DNA of 64,000 bases from Ceratopteris richardii (GCA_020310875.1 CM035412.1:138258261-138322260), one strand, 5' to 3'. Numbered from the stretch's first letter, positions 52,301 to 64,000 are shown. Numbers and translations are program-made. Notes: generated by a model not told the origin, from the sequence alone.

Positions 52301-53804
52301 AAGGAATTTTGTGTCTACAATGCAATGTTCTCATAACATCATGTAGCACATTAATGGTTGTTGGACTTATTGGGAAGCTTTTGTCATTAATTGAGTAGAT
52401 ATGTTGTTTCTAGAAGCTTTCCATGCAAGAACATCAATTGGCAGAGCCTTCAACATTAATCTCAAGCAGATTCACAACGGAATAAAGTAGAGACATTTGT
52501 TTCCATCTTTTTTCTTTGTAGGCCTACTCATTTAGCATCCTTCATCAAAGTTAGAGGTTTGTTTGACCCATTTTTAGTAGGGAAGGATATACCTATAGGT
52601 GGCAACTGGAGGGGAATTGAAGAGGAGAGAAATAGGCAAAGGAAAGAAGACTCTTGCTGCTTGAGAATAGAATGGGAGAGGCTCTCTAAACTAGAAAGGG
52701 GAGGCAGTTTGAAGAGAAGGCAGTTGCAAAGGATGTAGCATCCGGTTTTGGGAAGATAATCCATGCAGGCATGAAGGACTAGAGGAGGCTATCTGCATCT
52801 ATTGATGGGGAGGTGTTCCTACTAGAATGAAGGAAGGAGGTCTCAAATGGGGTTTCTTCCAAGACATTGGTCTATAGAGGACTATATATGTATGTGTGGG
52901 ACAAGAGTTAAGGTTGGCCAAGGTCCCTAGCTCAGAGGATATCCTAAGGCACCTAATGTGCAATGGGAATGAGTGTACATGATGGCCACACATCCACACT
53001 ATAGTATTCAAGATCATTATTATCTAGGATGCAAGACTATATAATGGATGGGAGGAGATTTGCACACAAAAATAATCACCCCTTTAATTGTCAAGCTTTC
53101 TTGAAAGATTTTGGGAGCAAGGTGCACACTTCGTATTCAAAGCCTTGAAGGAAAATCTTTGAGGATTTTTATGTGTACAATTTTCTTTGGGCCACTGCTT
53201 GCAATCATCATCATCATCATGGAAACTCACATGTTTCCTCAGTGTGTAGAAGTTGTTCTTCAAAAAAGAGGAGTACAACATCCCCTAGACAAGCTCGAAA
53301 CCCCCCCAAGGGAGCTCCACCTGTACAATAGTACCGTGCCCAATGAAAGGCATGAGAAAGATACGGGGATGAGAAAGAAAGAGCATGATTTTATTGTAGG
53401 TACGGGGATGAGAAAGAAAGAGCATCTAATGCTCTTATTTAATAAATATATGTCTCACAAGCACATGGATTTTGTATAGGGCATGTAGTGTCTTTTGGTC
53501 TTTTGGTTTCTTATTGTATGCCCACCAACACACTTGTGTTTGAAGAGCATGTAGAGCACTTTAAATATTTTTTCAGATTATGATTTTACTCCCAGAATTT
53601 TTAAAATTTGTGTACATGGTTGTTTGATGCATGAAAGAAGAGAGAATACTAGTAGTATCTTTTGATATTGTCATTTTGGTGGCTTATATTAGCCAGAGAT
53701 ATCCACAATTATGTTTAAAAATTTTGTATGTGTCAGGTGAACAAGGAAGAATAGGTTAGGACACTAGGTATATTACATCCTTTATAGATCTAGAGCACAA
53801 TTGG
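52301..53804. other. No gene; short repeats
   Basis: Stop-rich. Noted items are a CAT run at 53206-53220 and a 26-bp direct repeat (TACGGGGATGAGAAAGAAAG...) at 53363 and 53400. Confidence 0.45.
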
Positions 53805-53995
53805 GATAGTGTATCCATGGGCTTCATAGTGGGGTTACCCCAGACCCAAAGAAAGTGGGATGCTATCGTAATAGTGGTAGACAAATTAAGAAAGATGGCT
53901 CATTTTATATCCATGTAGGAGATGGTAGAAGCTCTAGAGATAGCAAACCTATTCATCCAACATTTCTTTAGATTGCATAGGAGCACAATGGGAGT
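53805..53995 (+). mobile_element. Ty3 integrase core fragment (fossil)
   Basis: The plus strand encodes GFIVGLPQTQRKWDAIVIVV, then DKLRKMAHFIS and ANLFIQHFFRLHR, matching Ty3 integrase 'DFI.GLP.....DAI.VVVDRL.KMAHFI......A.LF...I.RLHG'. It covers only ~60 residues of the core. It ends where an E1-type LTR fragment of the opposite orientation begins. Confidence 0.8.
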
Positions 53996-54004
53996 GCTAA
54001 AGAT

Positions 54005-54300
54005 ACACCTCATAATTTTCAATCCACAGAGGTATGAGGATGACATGATGATCATGAGCAATACGTGTGTACAAGTGAGCGAGTGAGAAGCACTAGGAAA
54101 TGCACATATACACAGACACATGCACACAAGGAAAGACAAAGAGAAGAACAATGGAATCCTCTATTCATAAGCTCAAGAGATCTTTACAATACTCCAAAAT
54201 TAAGTCAATCTCAAACATTCTAACCTGAAAAATGAGTGTTCTAGCTCTTTTTATAGTTTTTTACTAGGTTTGGCCTATTTCAGACCTAGTGCCTATTTGT
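54005..54300 (-). repeat. Diverged E1-type LTR fragment
   Basis: It aligns with 2340-2630: GAGTGAGAAGCAC, CACACAAGGAAAGACAAAGAGA, AACCTGAAAAATGAG, TTTTATAGTTTTTTACTAGG..TGGCC and CAGACCTAGTG occur in the same order. The minus-strand TATA box (CTATAAAAAG) is at 54248-54257. No gag or primer site is attached, so it is a solo or truncated LTR. Confidence 0.75.
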
Positions 54301-55336
54301 CGGTTAAAATATCCTTGACAAATATAACAACACTCTATCCAAAGGTTGGGCATGGGAGCGGGGATTATGACTACACTACTACAGTCACAACATGCGTTTA
54401 CATTCTTGAACTTAATTCTACACACTTATAGATTCTGAAGTATTTATATTGCACAGAAAATCAAATAATTTTGGAGCAAGATAATCATCAGATAGACATG
54501 TCTACATAATACTAGCAATGATTATTACATATAGAAACTACTTACAAACTTCAACCTTCACACCACATTGTTGTACTCCTGTATGCTTCAATTTTGTAAG
54601 GCAAAGTTCCGTTCGTACAGGTTGTCTTTGGACTACTCCATTCCGCATAGATAGACTTCTTCATGTACCACACAATTCTATCTCTTTCTCTCTTCGCACT
54701 ACTATGCACCATTTTGTACTTCGAAATTAAGAAGACATCAAACTTCCAAGAACTCTTTAGATATCCATCAAATAGTAGAATCCCCTTCTCCAATTACATA
54801 AGTAAATTACAAATTTATGGTCGTCCATTTCCGTTGCTAACAATGGCATGCACGGTGGATCCGAACCCACTCAATTATAGAATCTATTTTACAAGTCATC
54901 ATCATTATTCTTGAACTCGAGGTACATTATTCTTTCTATATGATACCTAAGATCCTTGATCATTTCATCTATGTTTTCTTTAGCGAGTCTAACTTCTGCT
55001 TCGAAAAGTTCCTCAGGTCCAATAGTTGTTGACCGACACTTCTGAAATTGATTACTATTGCTTCTAATTCCAAAACTCTATTTTGTAGCTTATTGTTGAG
55101 TTACAAGGTAGGCACACATTTTCTCTTGTGCATAGGAACCCTCTAGTAAATACCTCTTCTATGTATTTTGGAGATGTGCACATGTGAACACCCTTCTAAG
55201 AACTTTTTGATAATTCTGCAACATTATGGTATGGAGACTTGTAAATAAATCCCTATTTTGCAAACATAGGAGAAAACCCACATTGAATTTTCCACGCTTC
55301 CACTTCCTTGAGATTTGGGAATATGTTAATTATGCA
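54301..55336. other. Mostly featureless; weak coding-like patch
   Basis: On the minus strand, 54900-55080 reads EELFEAEVRLAKENIDEMIK-like coiled-coil text. I recognise no gene and the rest is AT-rich filler. Confidence 0.35.
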
Positions 55337-55370
55337 TGTGCTCCCTTTTTGACTAGTCAAAAGGAGCACA
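55337..55370. promoter_or_regulatory. Palindrome at the start of the E4 LTR
   Basis: TGTGCTCCCTTTTTGACTAG followed by TCAAAAGGAGCACA forms a near-perfect 34-bp inverted repeat with one extra base on the left arm. It lies ~20 bp upstream of the TATA box, so it could be a protein-binding element; this is inference. Confidence 0.6.
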
Positions 55371-55801
55371 TGGGGAAATGTGCTTAGTCTATATATAGAA
55401 CCTCATTTTTGTAAAAGAGGAGCTCTTGGTTCGATGTGCTTCATGTATCTATTTTTAAATGAATGGAAGAACTCTCTTTTCTCTTAGACTTTGTGCATAT
55501 TTGTATTTATTCTTAGAGGGTGAGATTGAGGAGTGTGTGTGTGTGTGCATGCTTGTATTTCCTATGTGCGTAAGTAGAATGTTGCAATTTCTTGTATTTT
55601 ACATATGTGAAAAGAATCCTTGACACCCTTCTATCCATGTTCTCAAGGGCATGTGCCATAGTATGGGGCTGATGGCCAATGGCTTTAGCATGTTGGAGGT
55701 TTGGGTTGGATGAAAGGAGAGTCTTTCTTGAGTCCTCCTCTTGCTTCCATGCAAAGTGATGTGGGTCTAGGCTTCCCAAGGGCATACTATAACAACAATT
55801 T

Positions 55802-55819
55802 TGGCACCATTGCCAAGGA
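55802..55819 (+). other. E4 primer binding site, tRNA-Asp type (diverged)
   Basis: TGGCACCATTGCCAAGGA against the tRNA-Asp-derived TGGCGCCGTTGCCGGGGA. It lies just after an LTR-like end (AACAACA). Confidence 0.65.
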
Positions 55820-56147
55820 GAATGACCTTTCATCACTTGGAGAGCTCAAGAGCATGTGGTAAGATATTGATTTGCAATTTCTTTTTTCTTATACACCTAG
55901 GTTATGTGTGTTGGCATGACATTTTCACCCTTCCATTGGACCATTTGCTCCCCATTTCTTGTTTCTTGTAGTGTAGTTTTAGTTCAAGTTTTTCTTGTGA
56001 CTCAAGAACACCCCCTAACCCCCTTATCTCTCTCCCTCATACACATATACACACCTCCACACACACACTCATATTGGCATCACCCTCCCACCACAGACAT
56101 CTCTTGTACTAAGTGATTGGTTTGGATTGGGGGATGGGTAGTACCCT

Positions 56148-56493
56148 TGTCACATCATAGAGGTTGTGTGAGAACAACTACTTGGGGTGAGGTGCCAAAG
56201 ATGCCACATGGCACCTATTTGGACTTATGTCATATGGTAGAAGAATAAAGAGGGTATTATCTCATATAGAGAGAGGCTCAAGTTGAGAGTACGTGAGTAC
56301 TTCATCAAAGAGCAGCTCGACGGTTGGGTGGAAAAAAGAACACACTTCTCTATGTGTAGTCGACTTGGATCGATGGAACGGCGTGTAGTCACATGAACTT
56401 GATATTGAGTCCATGTACAAAGAGCATTCTTGTCGTGAACTCTTTGACATTGTGGTTCCAAGTGAAAGAGCATGGAGCTTCATGTTAAGAACA
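56148..56493 (+). repeat. E3 5' LTR
   Basis: It starts TGTCACATC. Alignable with the 3' LTR as far as 56382; the rest to the CA at 56493 rests on the TG...CA rule and the weak primer-like site. Confidence 0.65.
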
Positions 56494-59400
56494 GGTATGA
56501 GCATTTTTGTTATTTTTAGGAATTAAAAGACAAAGACAAGGATCTGACTCTTTGAGAAGGATAACAAAGGATTTAACAGCCAAGATCTTGGAGGGAAATC
56601 ACATGTATGGAGAGTATGAGGTCTATACTCTCATCTAGAGTCAAGGATTCCCTCAAAATACAAGAAGGCCAAGCTTAGGGTATCTCCAAAATACTCTACT
56701 TTCATGATTTTTTTTTACATAGATTTCACTGCTTATATTGACTAGTAGCCATTTTGGGAAAGGGAAATGAAGCGAGATTCTTCTTAGTTTGGTAGGAAAA
56801 ATCATGTATACTTCTAGTCTAGTGTGTTGACTTATATAAGATCAAGAAATCCAAAATATACCTCAGTATGATGGGAGTTTGAAGCTCCACAAAACCCCCT
56901 TCCATCATTGTTTGAGAAAAACATTCAGCACGTGAATCTAAGAAATTCCCATTTTGGAAGAGGGAAAAAGAGGTGCACTAGCTATGGATGGATGGGAAAA
57001 AATATATATACTAAGAATGTATTGTATGGAATTCATAGTGGAATCATAGGATTCATTAAAAGAATAATTTAAGAAGGAATTTTACCTCCTCAAAAACCTC
57101 CTTCCCGCACTTTTTGGAAAAAATTTCAGGTGTTAGTTTTAGCCGAACTCCATTTTTGGGAGTAAGAAAAGGGACTATTTAAGGAGATTCCCATGGATTC
57201 TTCCATACATACATGAATTATGTTGTATGTATTACCATGAAGAATAAGAAAATCCAAGAAAAATCCACATTAGAATGGATTAGAAGCTTGCTAAAAGCTC
57301 CCATTTAACTTGTTGCATGAAAGTAAAAATCTTGATTTAGGCCTCTTTTGGGGAGCAAATTACCATGCACGAAGGGAGGATTTGGTGGGGTGAAACTAAG
57401 CCTAGGCATCTTCATATATTGCTCTCTGAGATTATGGAGAGAATTTTAGCATTTTCTTGATGGAAGAATGCTTTTGAACACTCCAAAAATCACATTTTCA
57501 CACTTTTTCCAGCCTCTCCAACAGTCTAGTAGTTTCGCATGTCCCGCTTAGAATGGCCATATCTTGGGCTAGAAAACTTCAAATTGGATGTGTTATGGCT
57601 CGTGTCAAACAGTATAAGATCTACTTTCAGTTTTGCAAAAGAAGATTCTTCAAATTATGTATCTTTGTAGGTTTGTACACGTCTGCAAAGTTTGAATAGT
57701 TTTCAGCAACTACCTTCAGGGAGCCATATCTTACAAACTAGGAAGGCGATTGAAGTAATTTAACTTTGGAACACTTGCAAATGATATATATTTCAGTTTA
57801 TGATTATTTCTAGGTCCTAAAAGAAGTTTTTGCAGGCCTAAAGAAGGATTACAAATGCATTTTTTGGGTAAATTTGCATTATTTTGGTAATCATCTAACC
57901 ATGTTTTATGTTTTGGGAAGTGATCCGATGTTTTCATAAACTTCAAAGTTTATATTAGGACATGAGGAGGAAGGTGTAGAGGTCTTGAAGCTCATCTAGA
58001 AGAATTGGATGCATGCAAGTCCAATACCAAAACATTCATGGACATATGCTTTATATTTTCAAGCATCTTACTTTATTTTATGACATGTTTTGTATGTACA
58101 TGCATGGATTGGAGTGCATATATCCAAGTTGATCATTCTTTCAATTTTAAAAGTATGGATCAACATGCAAGAAGTACACTTTTTAATTTTTTGTAGGAAG
58201 ATGATTGAAGGAACTACATGGTTATGCAATAAAGAGCATTGTTGCTAGCATTTGTTTTCATGTTTTTGCAGGTTATGGAGTCCATGTATGAATTTATGGC
58301 ATGCATGCCATGGGCCTGTCAAGCCCTATGTTGTTGGATGGCCTATGTTCCATTGAGCTTATGGTTAAATTTTTTTGGGATTCCATTTCCTAGGGAAATG
58401 TTGTCGAAATTTTTCCCACCTCGTGGCATTTATATACGCACTTGCCTTTAGGTAAGAATGTTATGGCATGGTAACATGCCTTTTCTGCAAACATCAATAA
58501 GGTGTTAGCATGCTTGTAAGCATGTATTTGATGGACTTAGTACCATCATAGTAGTGTACATAAGGCAACTTTAGTAGTAACAAGATCCCTACACATAATC
58601 CTTATGGATTTAGACCATAGGATTGCTAAGGGGAAGGAGCTAGACCTTCACCATTAGGAATGTGCACAAGCAATCCTATAGGTTATAGGAAGTTGTATAC
58701 AGGCACAAGAGATACATAATCTCCAAGGTAGTGAAGATTTACTTATCTTCACAAGAGTCTCACAGTAGGATTAGGAGACTATGGGATGTCATGATGAATA
58801 CCCAAAGAGTGACTAGTTTCACTCATGCACATCACTTGACCAAGTAGTGAAGCATTTTTGCTACACTACTAAGGCAACCAATTAGATGGGATCACACAGA
58901 TGGGTTTCATGAGACAACATCGACGAGTGCTTATGTGATTCGAGTGATGGTTAGGAAGGCCACAAGTATGGCACTAGCTCTATGATTTAGAGCAGAGATC
59001 CCTTAGTCAGAAATAGTTGGGGTACCCAATGCATATATGTATGTTGGGATCTATAGAGAGGTACTTAGACTCAGCCTTGGTACCTAGGAACAAGTTATTT
59101 TGGAATAGAAAGGGATATCCATTGTCACTTGTTGACTAGAACCAAACTATACTAGCTCAAGGATATGGGACTCATTTGAGTCCACTGACATGATTTTAGG
59201 ATATGGGATTCATTAGGGTCCACCTGCATATTCCATTACATACGTACGGAATACACATTCAGTTTAATGTAGGTATGATAACATGAATTGGAAGAAGGTT
59301 CCACTAGTATGGGACGGTGGAGACGATTTCCCTTTGAGCACTCTTCTTCTATGGCTACGGACAAAAGGACTTATCATTCATGGCATCATGTCTCACTAGA

Positions 59401-61318
59401 TCAGAGGAGAGCTCTTAGTAGACATCTCCTTAGGATTGGGAGTTATCCTTCATAGTTTAGGGAAGATTTATTCTTCTAGTAGAGAATGTGATAGGTGATT
59501 TCATCACCATTGATATCACATGCTCATTTTGATGTTTTTTAGGAAGGTTAATTCCATGTATTTGATTGGATCGTATAGATCCATGCATAGAGGATCCTTG
59601 GAAGAAATATCTCTTTATTATGGATACACATGTGTTTATGGTATCATGTCATATCATTGCGGATCCTTTTAGCAGAGGGCTTTGACCCTTATTAGGAATT
59701 TATTTTCTCCACTCTTCACTACATATACCTTCATTAGTTATGGGGGATTTGTTCTCCATCTTTATAGTAATGTCTATAATGGGGCATTATGCATCACTCA
59801 TGGAAGAGAGGAGCAAATGAATTCATAAGTTTCTCTTTTAATGAAAGAAGAAAGTGGGAATTAGCTTAGAGATCAAGGAGAGATCTCACTTTAGCTCAAT
59901 GGTTTCACTTTAACTCCTGTTCTTTGAGAGAGAAAGAAGGAAAGGAAAATATGATTTCTTCATAGGAGAAGAATAGACCATATTTTCCTTTAGACAAAAG
60001 AGATGTTTAGAAAACATCTCTTAGTTTATATTTCAGAATGAATTCATTTATTCTACTTTTCATTATAATTTTCCTTCACATGGGAGTCTCTTTCTCCACT
60101 ATTTTGGAAGGAAAAACATGGAGAAATTATCTACATGTTCTTAGTTATGGATGAGTAGAGCTATTGAATTTAAAAGAATCTCTTTCAAAGGGAAAGGGAA
60201 AGTGGAATAGATTCCACTACCATGACCCTTTTTCTTTGAAAGGATTACAGAGAGAGAAATGGAGAGAGTTTCACTTTCTCATTTTGGTTGTCTAGATAGA
60301 AGTGGCACTCTTCTATCAAAGACAAGAGGGAGATCAGTTAATCATGGTGGTTGGGTTGTCCCACCTGTAGACTCTAGAGAGAAGTTATATTTATTTTCAG
60401 TGATGGTCTCTAACAAGATGACATGATCTAGTTATTGACATTACGAGACTGGGAATAGAGTTATGACTCTTCTCTTTTGAGTTTCTAGGAGATAGGGATA
60501 TATCTAACCTATTGGGGTACCAAACTCTTAGTTGATGCTTCATCATGAGGATGATGTATGAGCATCAGTTAGGAGAATGATTACTTAGGGATTATCTGAA
60601 TCTCAAAGGGAATGCTTTTGCATTCATATGGCAAACTAAAGGGAAGAGAATATTTTCATTTTGCACTAGTGCCAATAGATGATCTTCCAATAGAACTTGG
60701 TCCAATGGTAAAGGATGATAAACTAGAGACTTCTTGGTTGGTGAAATGTAGAGATTGCATTTTACTATCAAGAAATTCTTATATACGAGCTAGATGATAG
60801 ATTTGCATGGTTCACATGGTAGTTTAAATTAAACTACTACTTTTAATTACACTCAAGGTTAGCAAGACCTAGAGTGGTATGAGGGCAATCTATCATTTAG
60901 TCTTAGATGGGTTTGGAGAAACCTTTTATGGGACTTTGTTCTATATTTCCTAGGATTCTATGGTTTATTATCTCCACTTTGGTATGGTCAAGCTTATAAG
61001 CCTGGCACTTTACACTTATGTTTCATACTATTACTCCATAGAGGATACATCATATGGACTTAGGTCATTTTGTTTATATTATATGTCATGGGAATAATGG
61101 TTTAGAAGCTAAATGTATATGGGAGATAGTAGGCACTACTCAGAGGGTTTCCCACCTTTGAGATTATCTCATATGAGATTTCTTAAGGGGAAGGATAGGG
61201 GGAACAGCACACACAAAGATGACCATGTGCATAGAGTACATGGGGTTCAAGGGAGTCCGAGCATTTTCTTCTACCATTACGGATATTTCATTTACATTTT
61301 CGAGGACGAAAATGCTCA

Positions 61319-61332
61319 TAAGGGGAAGGAAA
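61319..61332 (+). other. E3 polypurine tract
   Basis: An uninterrupted purine run (AAGGGGAAGGAAA) immediately precedes the TG of the 3' LTR, following the GAGGACGAAAATGCTCAT stretch typical of plant Ty3 3' ends. Confidence 0.8.
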
Positions 61333-61600
61333 TGTCACATCATAGAGGTTGTGTGAGAACAACCTTGTCACATCATAGAGGTTGTGTGAGAACAACCTCT
61401 TGCAATGAGGTGGCAGAGATGCCACATGGCATCTATTTGGACTTATGTCGTATGATAGAAGAATAAAGAGGGTATTATCTCATATAGAGAAAGGCTCAAG
61501 TTGAGAGTACATGAGTACTTCATCAGAGAGCAGCTCGACGGTTGGGTGGAAAAAATAACACGCTTCTCTGTGTGTAGTCGACTTGGATCGACGGAATGGC
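61333..61600 (+). repeat. E3 3' LTR (first 33 bp doubled)
   Basis: TGTCACATCATAGAGGTTGT begins at 61333 and again at 61366. The homology to the 5' LTR ends at 61600. Confidence 0.75.
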
Positions 61601-61979
61601 AGCCAAAAAGAAGTGGAGTTTGTGTAGCAACATGATAACCCTTTCTGCTCCCTTCTCTCTTTTCCTCTTCAAAAAAAAAAACAAAAAAAAAAATGAATTG
61701 TGTTTTTTCCAACCCATCATCTCCCAACATATATCATTTTTGGAATTTGCACATGTGAACTTCAAAGCTATTATTTGGCCGCCATTCATGTGCCTTATGG
61801 GATGTGGAAGGGGGCCATCACCACTTCCGTATGCACATCTAGGGGAGGGGCAAGAGACTACCTATAGAGGCATGGATTCAATGCATACCTACTAGATGGG
61901 GGTGTGGCAGCACATTTGTATGCACAACTTGGGGGATAGTCTTATCCCATCCTCCTAAAAATTCTCTCCCTTCTCTTTC
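61601..61979. other. No recognisable gene; A-rich run
   Basis: Contains an A-rich run at 61669-61693 and otherwise unremarkable DNA at the right edge of E3. Confidence 0.45.
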
Positions 61980-62660
61980 CTCACAGGGTCAAGCCTCATG
62001 CTCCCCCTTTGGCTCCTCCTGTTGGGGTGGCACTTCTCCTGCTCCGCACCCTTGGATATGTCCAATGTGCACTCTTTTGTGCCTCTTTCGGTCATCCCTA
62101 TTTGACATTGATGACGATGCTCGCTCTCAGGTTAGGTGTGGTGCCCTTTGGGTTGAGCTGCCTCAAGCTCCCCCTCACCATCTATTTTGTGTCGGTGGGT
62201 TGAGATTTTCAAAAGATCCCCCTACCTATTCTGCCAATGCCAAGAGCCATTCTATGATGCACACCTAGAGACTTCGAGAGGCTGGATGCCTTAGTGATGA
62301 TGAAGAGGCTACAAGTGATGACATCAGTACTGATTATCATTGGAACCTTCATAAAGTAGAGTTTATGGTGTTGTGGTCCACTCCGCCTAAATGGAAATTT
62401 CTACTCCTGTCTCTCTATTCAAATCAAGTGACTAGTTTGAGGTCGGGGTCTATACACAATCATCAGGAGTTGATACATGACTAGCTCTCCTCTATCTTCG
62501 AAATGAGCCTTGGTGCCCCTCACTCTCATATGTATGCAAAACTCAAGGATGAGCCCTACATTTCTCTATCTTGACATTCTTATTAACTCTGCAAATCGAG
62601 AAAATGTGCCTAGAGAACCCCTTTGTTGAGCTCCGTGCCTCCCACCCATCTATGCATATC
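61980..62660 (+). other. Coding-like, proline/cysteine-rich stretch of the E4-type element
   Basis: Several plus-strand frames are open for 60-70 codons (GVALLLLRTLGYVQCALFCA; DDDARSQVRCGALWVELPQA). The composition is coding-like but frames compete and I recognise no domain. It sits directly upstream of the protease-like fragment. Confidence 0.3.
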
Positions 62661-63073
62661 ACCCCACCCTTTCCAAGAGTGCAGTTAGACTTTCTTACTG
62701 TCAAGAATTGCAATTAAGCATCAATCCTATAGAAGCATATCTCATAGAATTGGGAGGTGTGGAAACCCCTTGCATGGGTGAGGTGGAGCTTCCCATCTAC
62801 ATTCAAGATGTTCTTATGACAATGAAGGTGCTAGTGTGTCAAGACAAGGATCTCACTAAGCCTCTTATCTTCAGTCAATTTTGGATCTATGATCATGCAG
62901 CCAACTTGAACCTAAGAAGTGGACTGCTTCAGGTCTTGGTAAATCAGAATCGCATTACCATTGAGTTAGAAAATAAAGCACTCAAGGAAATAGGAAAGGC
63001 ACCGAATCTTGGTCCTTCCAAGAGTACACATGAAGATAAAGATGTTGTTCTTGTCCAAAACTTTGTGATGTAG
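62661..63073 (+). CDS. Retropepsin-like fragment of the E4-type element
   Basis: The frame reads LQLSINPIEAYLIELGGVET, then MGEVELPIYIQDVLMTMKVL and VCQDKDLTKPLIFSQFWIYD. It parallels the E2 domain at 25696-26316 (ITPTKAHMIGVGGQAIECIG ... RVLVCRDEDLIENLILGQDW). Only the C-terminal part of the domain is clear. It is followed, as in E2, by a basic W-x-P-K region. Confidence 0.6.
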
Positions 63074-63664
63074 AAGGATGATGTTCTCAACAAAGAAGCC
63101 AAGGATCTGATGGAACTCTCTTATTTTCCAAAAGTGATCGAGACCCAGCAACCAAAGGAGTACAAGAAGTAGAGGAAGCAGACAGTTTATGTTCATAATC
63201 AATGGAGAGCACAAAACAAGAGGACTCAAAATGTGAAGCAGATCTGAGTAACCAAGGGTGACCAACCCTCTGCTCTAGTGATGGATTCCCAACGATGCAT
63301 GAAACCATCTACTTGGACAAGGATTACAAAGAGTGAGTATTCCAGGAATTTCCCAAAATCGACCATTTCTATTTGGGTCCCAAAGCGGTCAATGAAGACC
63401 CACCCCAATGCACAACAAATCTGGGTGCCTAAGACCTACTTACACACCCAAGTAGTTTCACACAGGCTCAGGAGCCTGAAATGCCACTCACAATCATTCA
63501 CATCACACACTTCAGGGCATACATCTGCATTCCAACATTCCACACATGTGACCACACCTAGAACTACTTGGAAATGGGTACCCAAAAAGTCCCAAATCCA
63601 AGAGAACATGATTCAAAAACATGACAAAGACCATTGCAACCAAAAGAAACCATCTCACACATAA
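63074..63664 (+). CDS. Basic region with WVPK motifs, E4-type element
   Basis: The frame at 63278-63664 carries three spaced motifs: SIWVPKRSMK, QIWVPKTYLH and WKWVPKKSQI, in Lys/His/Ser/Thr-rich text. The E2 counterpart at 24853-25321 has WIWKPKKQQ. Repeated Trp-Val-Pro-Lys blocks suggest a conserved short binding motif. The function is unknown. Confidence 0.45.
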
Positions 63665-64000
63665 AGTTTCGAGAGTTGAACTCTATGATAAACCACCTGG
63701 CTCCACAATGTAAAGTATTGTGCATAGACATAGATACATTTGAGTACATTGCACAACCGAGTATGCATATTATAGGGACATCACTGATCTCCTAACTCTA
63801 ACTCACACACACACAATACTCCACTCAACTAACGTCTAACCCCAAAAGAATGACATGTTGGTATTGTAGAGGGAACATAGTGCTATCATGTTTCCTACAC
63901 AATGCTAATGTGATTCTCTTCTTCCGGTAGATAAGATCATCAGAAGCTCCCAGTAACATAACGACTGACGTAGCAAGAACTAGTTCCCAAGCAGGAACCA
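63665..64000. other. No recognisable feature to window end
   Basis: Presumably more of the E4-type element; a CA run is present at about 63805-63815. I name nothing in it. Confidence 0.4.

Larger units (their letters stand above)
55337..56147 (+). mobile_element. E4: LTR, primer site and leader of a tRNA-Asp-primed element (fossil)
   Basis: A TATA box (CTATATATAG) lies at 55389-55398 in an LTR of ~460 bp (55337-55797) that begins TGTGCTCCC. It is followed by a diverged tRNA-Asp primer site at 55802-55819. A ~330-bp leader remains before the LTR of E3 begins at 56148. The likely continuation of this element is at 61980-63664 on the same strand. It is old; the partner LTR is not in view. Confidence 0.6.
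56148..61600 (+). mobile_element. E3: LTR retrotransposon with non-coding interior (fossil)
   Basis: The 5' LTR starts TGTCACATCATAGAGG at 56148 and probably ends near 56493, before a weak iMet-like site (GGTATGAGC). The 3' side shows TTTTCGAGGACGAAAATGCT (61296), a polypurine tract AAGGGGAAGGAAA (61319-61332) and the 3' LTR from 61333. I find no gag or pol in the ~4.8-kb interior, so a large non-autonomous derivative is likely. Over 235 alignable LTR positions (56148-56382 against 61366-61600) I count 18 differences, mostly transitions (~8%), so it is old. The first 33 bp of the 3' LTR are present twice. Confidence 0.75.

Noticed and set aside
62009-62268. Two overlapping hydrophobic/cysteine-rich ORFs as a possible small membrane protein gene
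   Set aside because: The frames compete, there is no promoter or conserved motif, and the stretch lies within an old LTR-element remnant.

Overview
The window looks like repeat-dominated nuclear DNA from a land plant with a large genome. The evidence is Athila-like and other Ty3 LTR elements with tRNA-Asp or initiator-Met primer sites, Ty1/copia relics, a DUF659-type hAT transposase relic, and decayed pieces of plant genes: a calcium-dependent protein kinase, a vacuolar H+-pyrophosphatase, a saccharopine dehydrogenase-like enzyme and a PPR protein. The PPR wording and the depth of decay make me lean to a fern or other non-angiosperm, but this is a guess. I see no intact host gene, no true tRNA or rRNA gene and nothing bacterial.

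Layout. 1-2780: 5' part of an Athila-like element (E1, minus strand) with a striking TCGCGATA tandem array in its leader. 2780-4770: rearranged copia relic. 5172-6185: mosaic of host gene fragments (saccharopine dehydrogenase-like, CDPK, H+-PPase). 6598-18466: a ~6-kb unit present twice in tandem (A1, A2). Each unit holds a tRNA-like repeat, a hAT transposase relic, a CDPK scrap, a plus-strand LTR element with a non-coding interior and a minus-strand Ty3 pol piece. The Ty3 piece continues past A2 to its primer site and LTR at about 19400. 20930-23190: second copia relic with the same rearrangement. 23184-36185: the largest element, E2, Athila-like and on the minus strand. It has gag, protease, RT, RNase H and integrase, then a second protease-like domain and further reading frames in the position where Athila relatives carry extra genes.

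36186-41940: a second tandem duplication (B1, B2; ~2.74-kb unit) carrying the hAT relic and the CDPK/H+-PPase mosaic again. 42326-45110: minisatellite, degenerate coding-like DNA and a plus-strand copia RT relic. 45883-51609: an AT-rich unclassified element bounded by 740-780-bp direct repeats that themselves contain a reading frame. 51950-52300: PPR pseudogene. 53805-54300: Ty3 integrase scrap and an E1-type LTR fragment. 55337-63664: a plus-strand tRNA-Asp-primed element (E4), apparently split by a nested LTR element (E3, 56148-61600) with a non-coding interior.

Nothing here forms a working pathway. The coherent story is evolutionary. A cassette of fragments from unrelated host genes travels next to a hAT transposase relic and has been multiplied by segmental tandem duplication, while several LTR families nest in one another. 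All coordinates and counts were made by eye.
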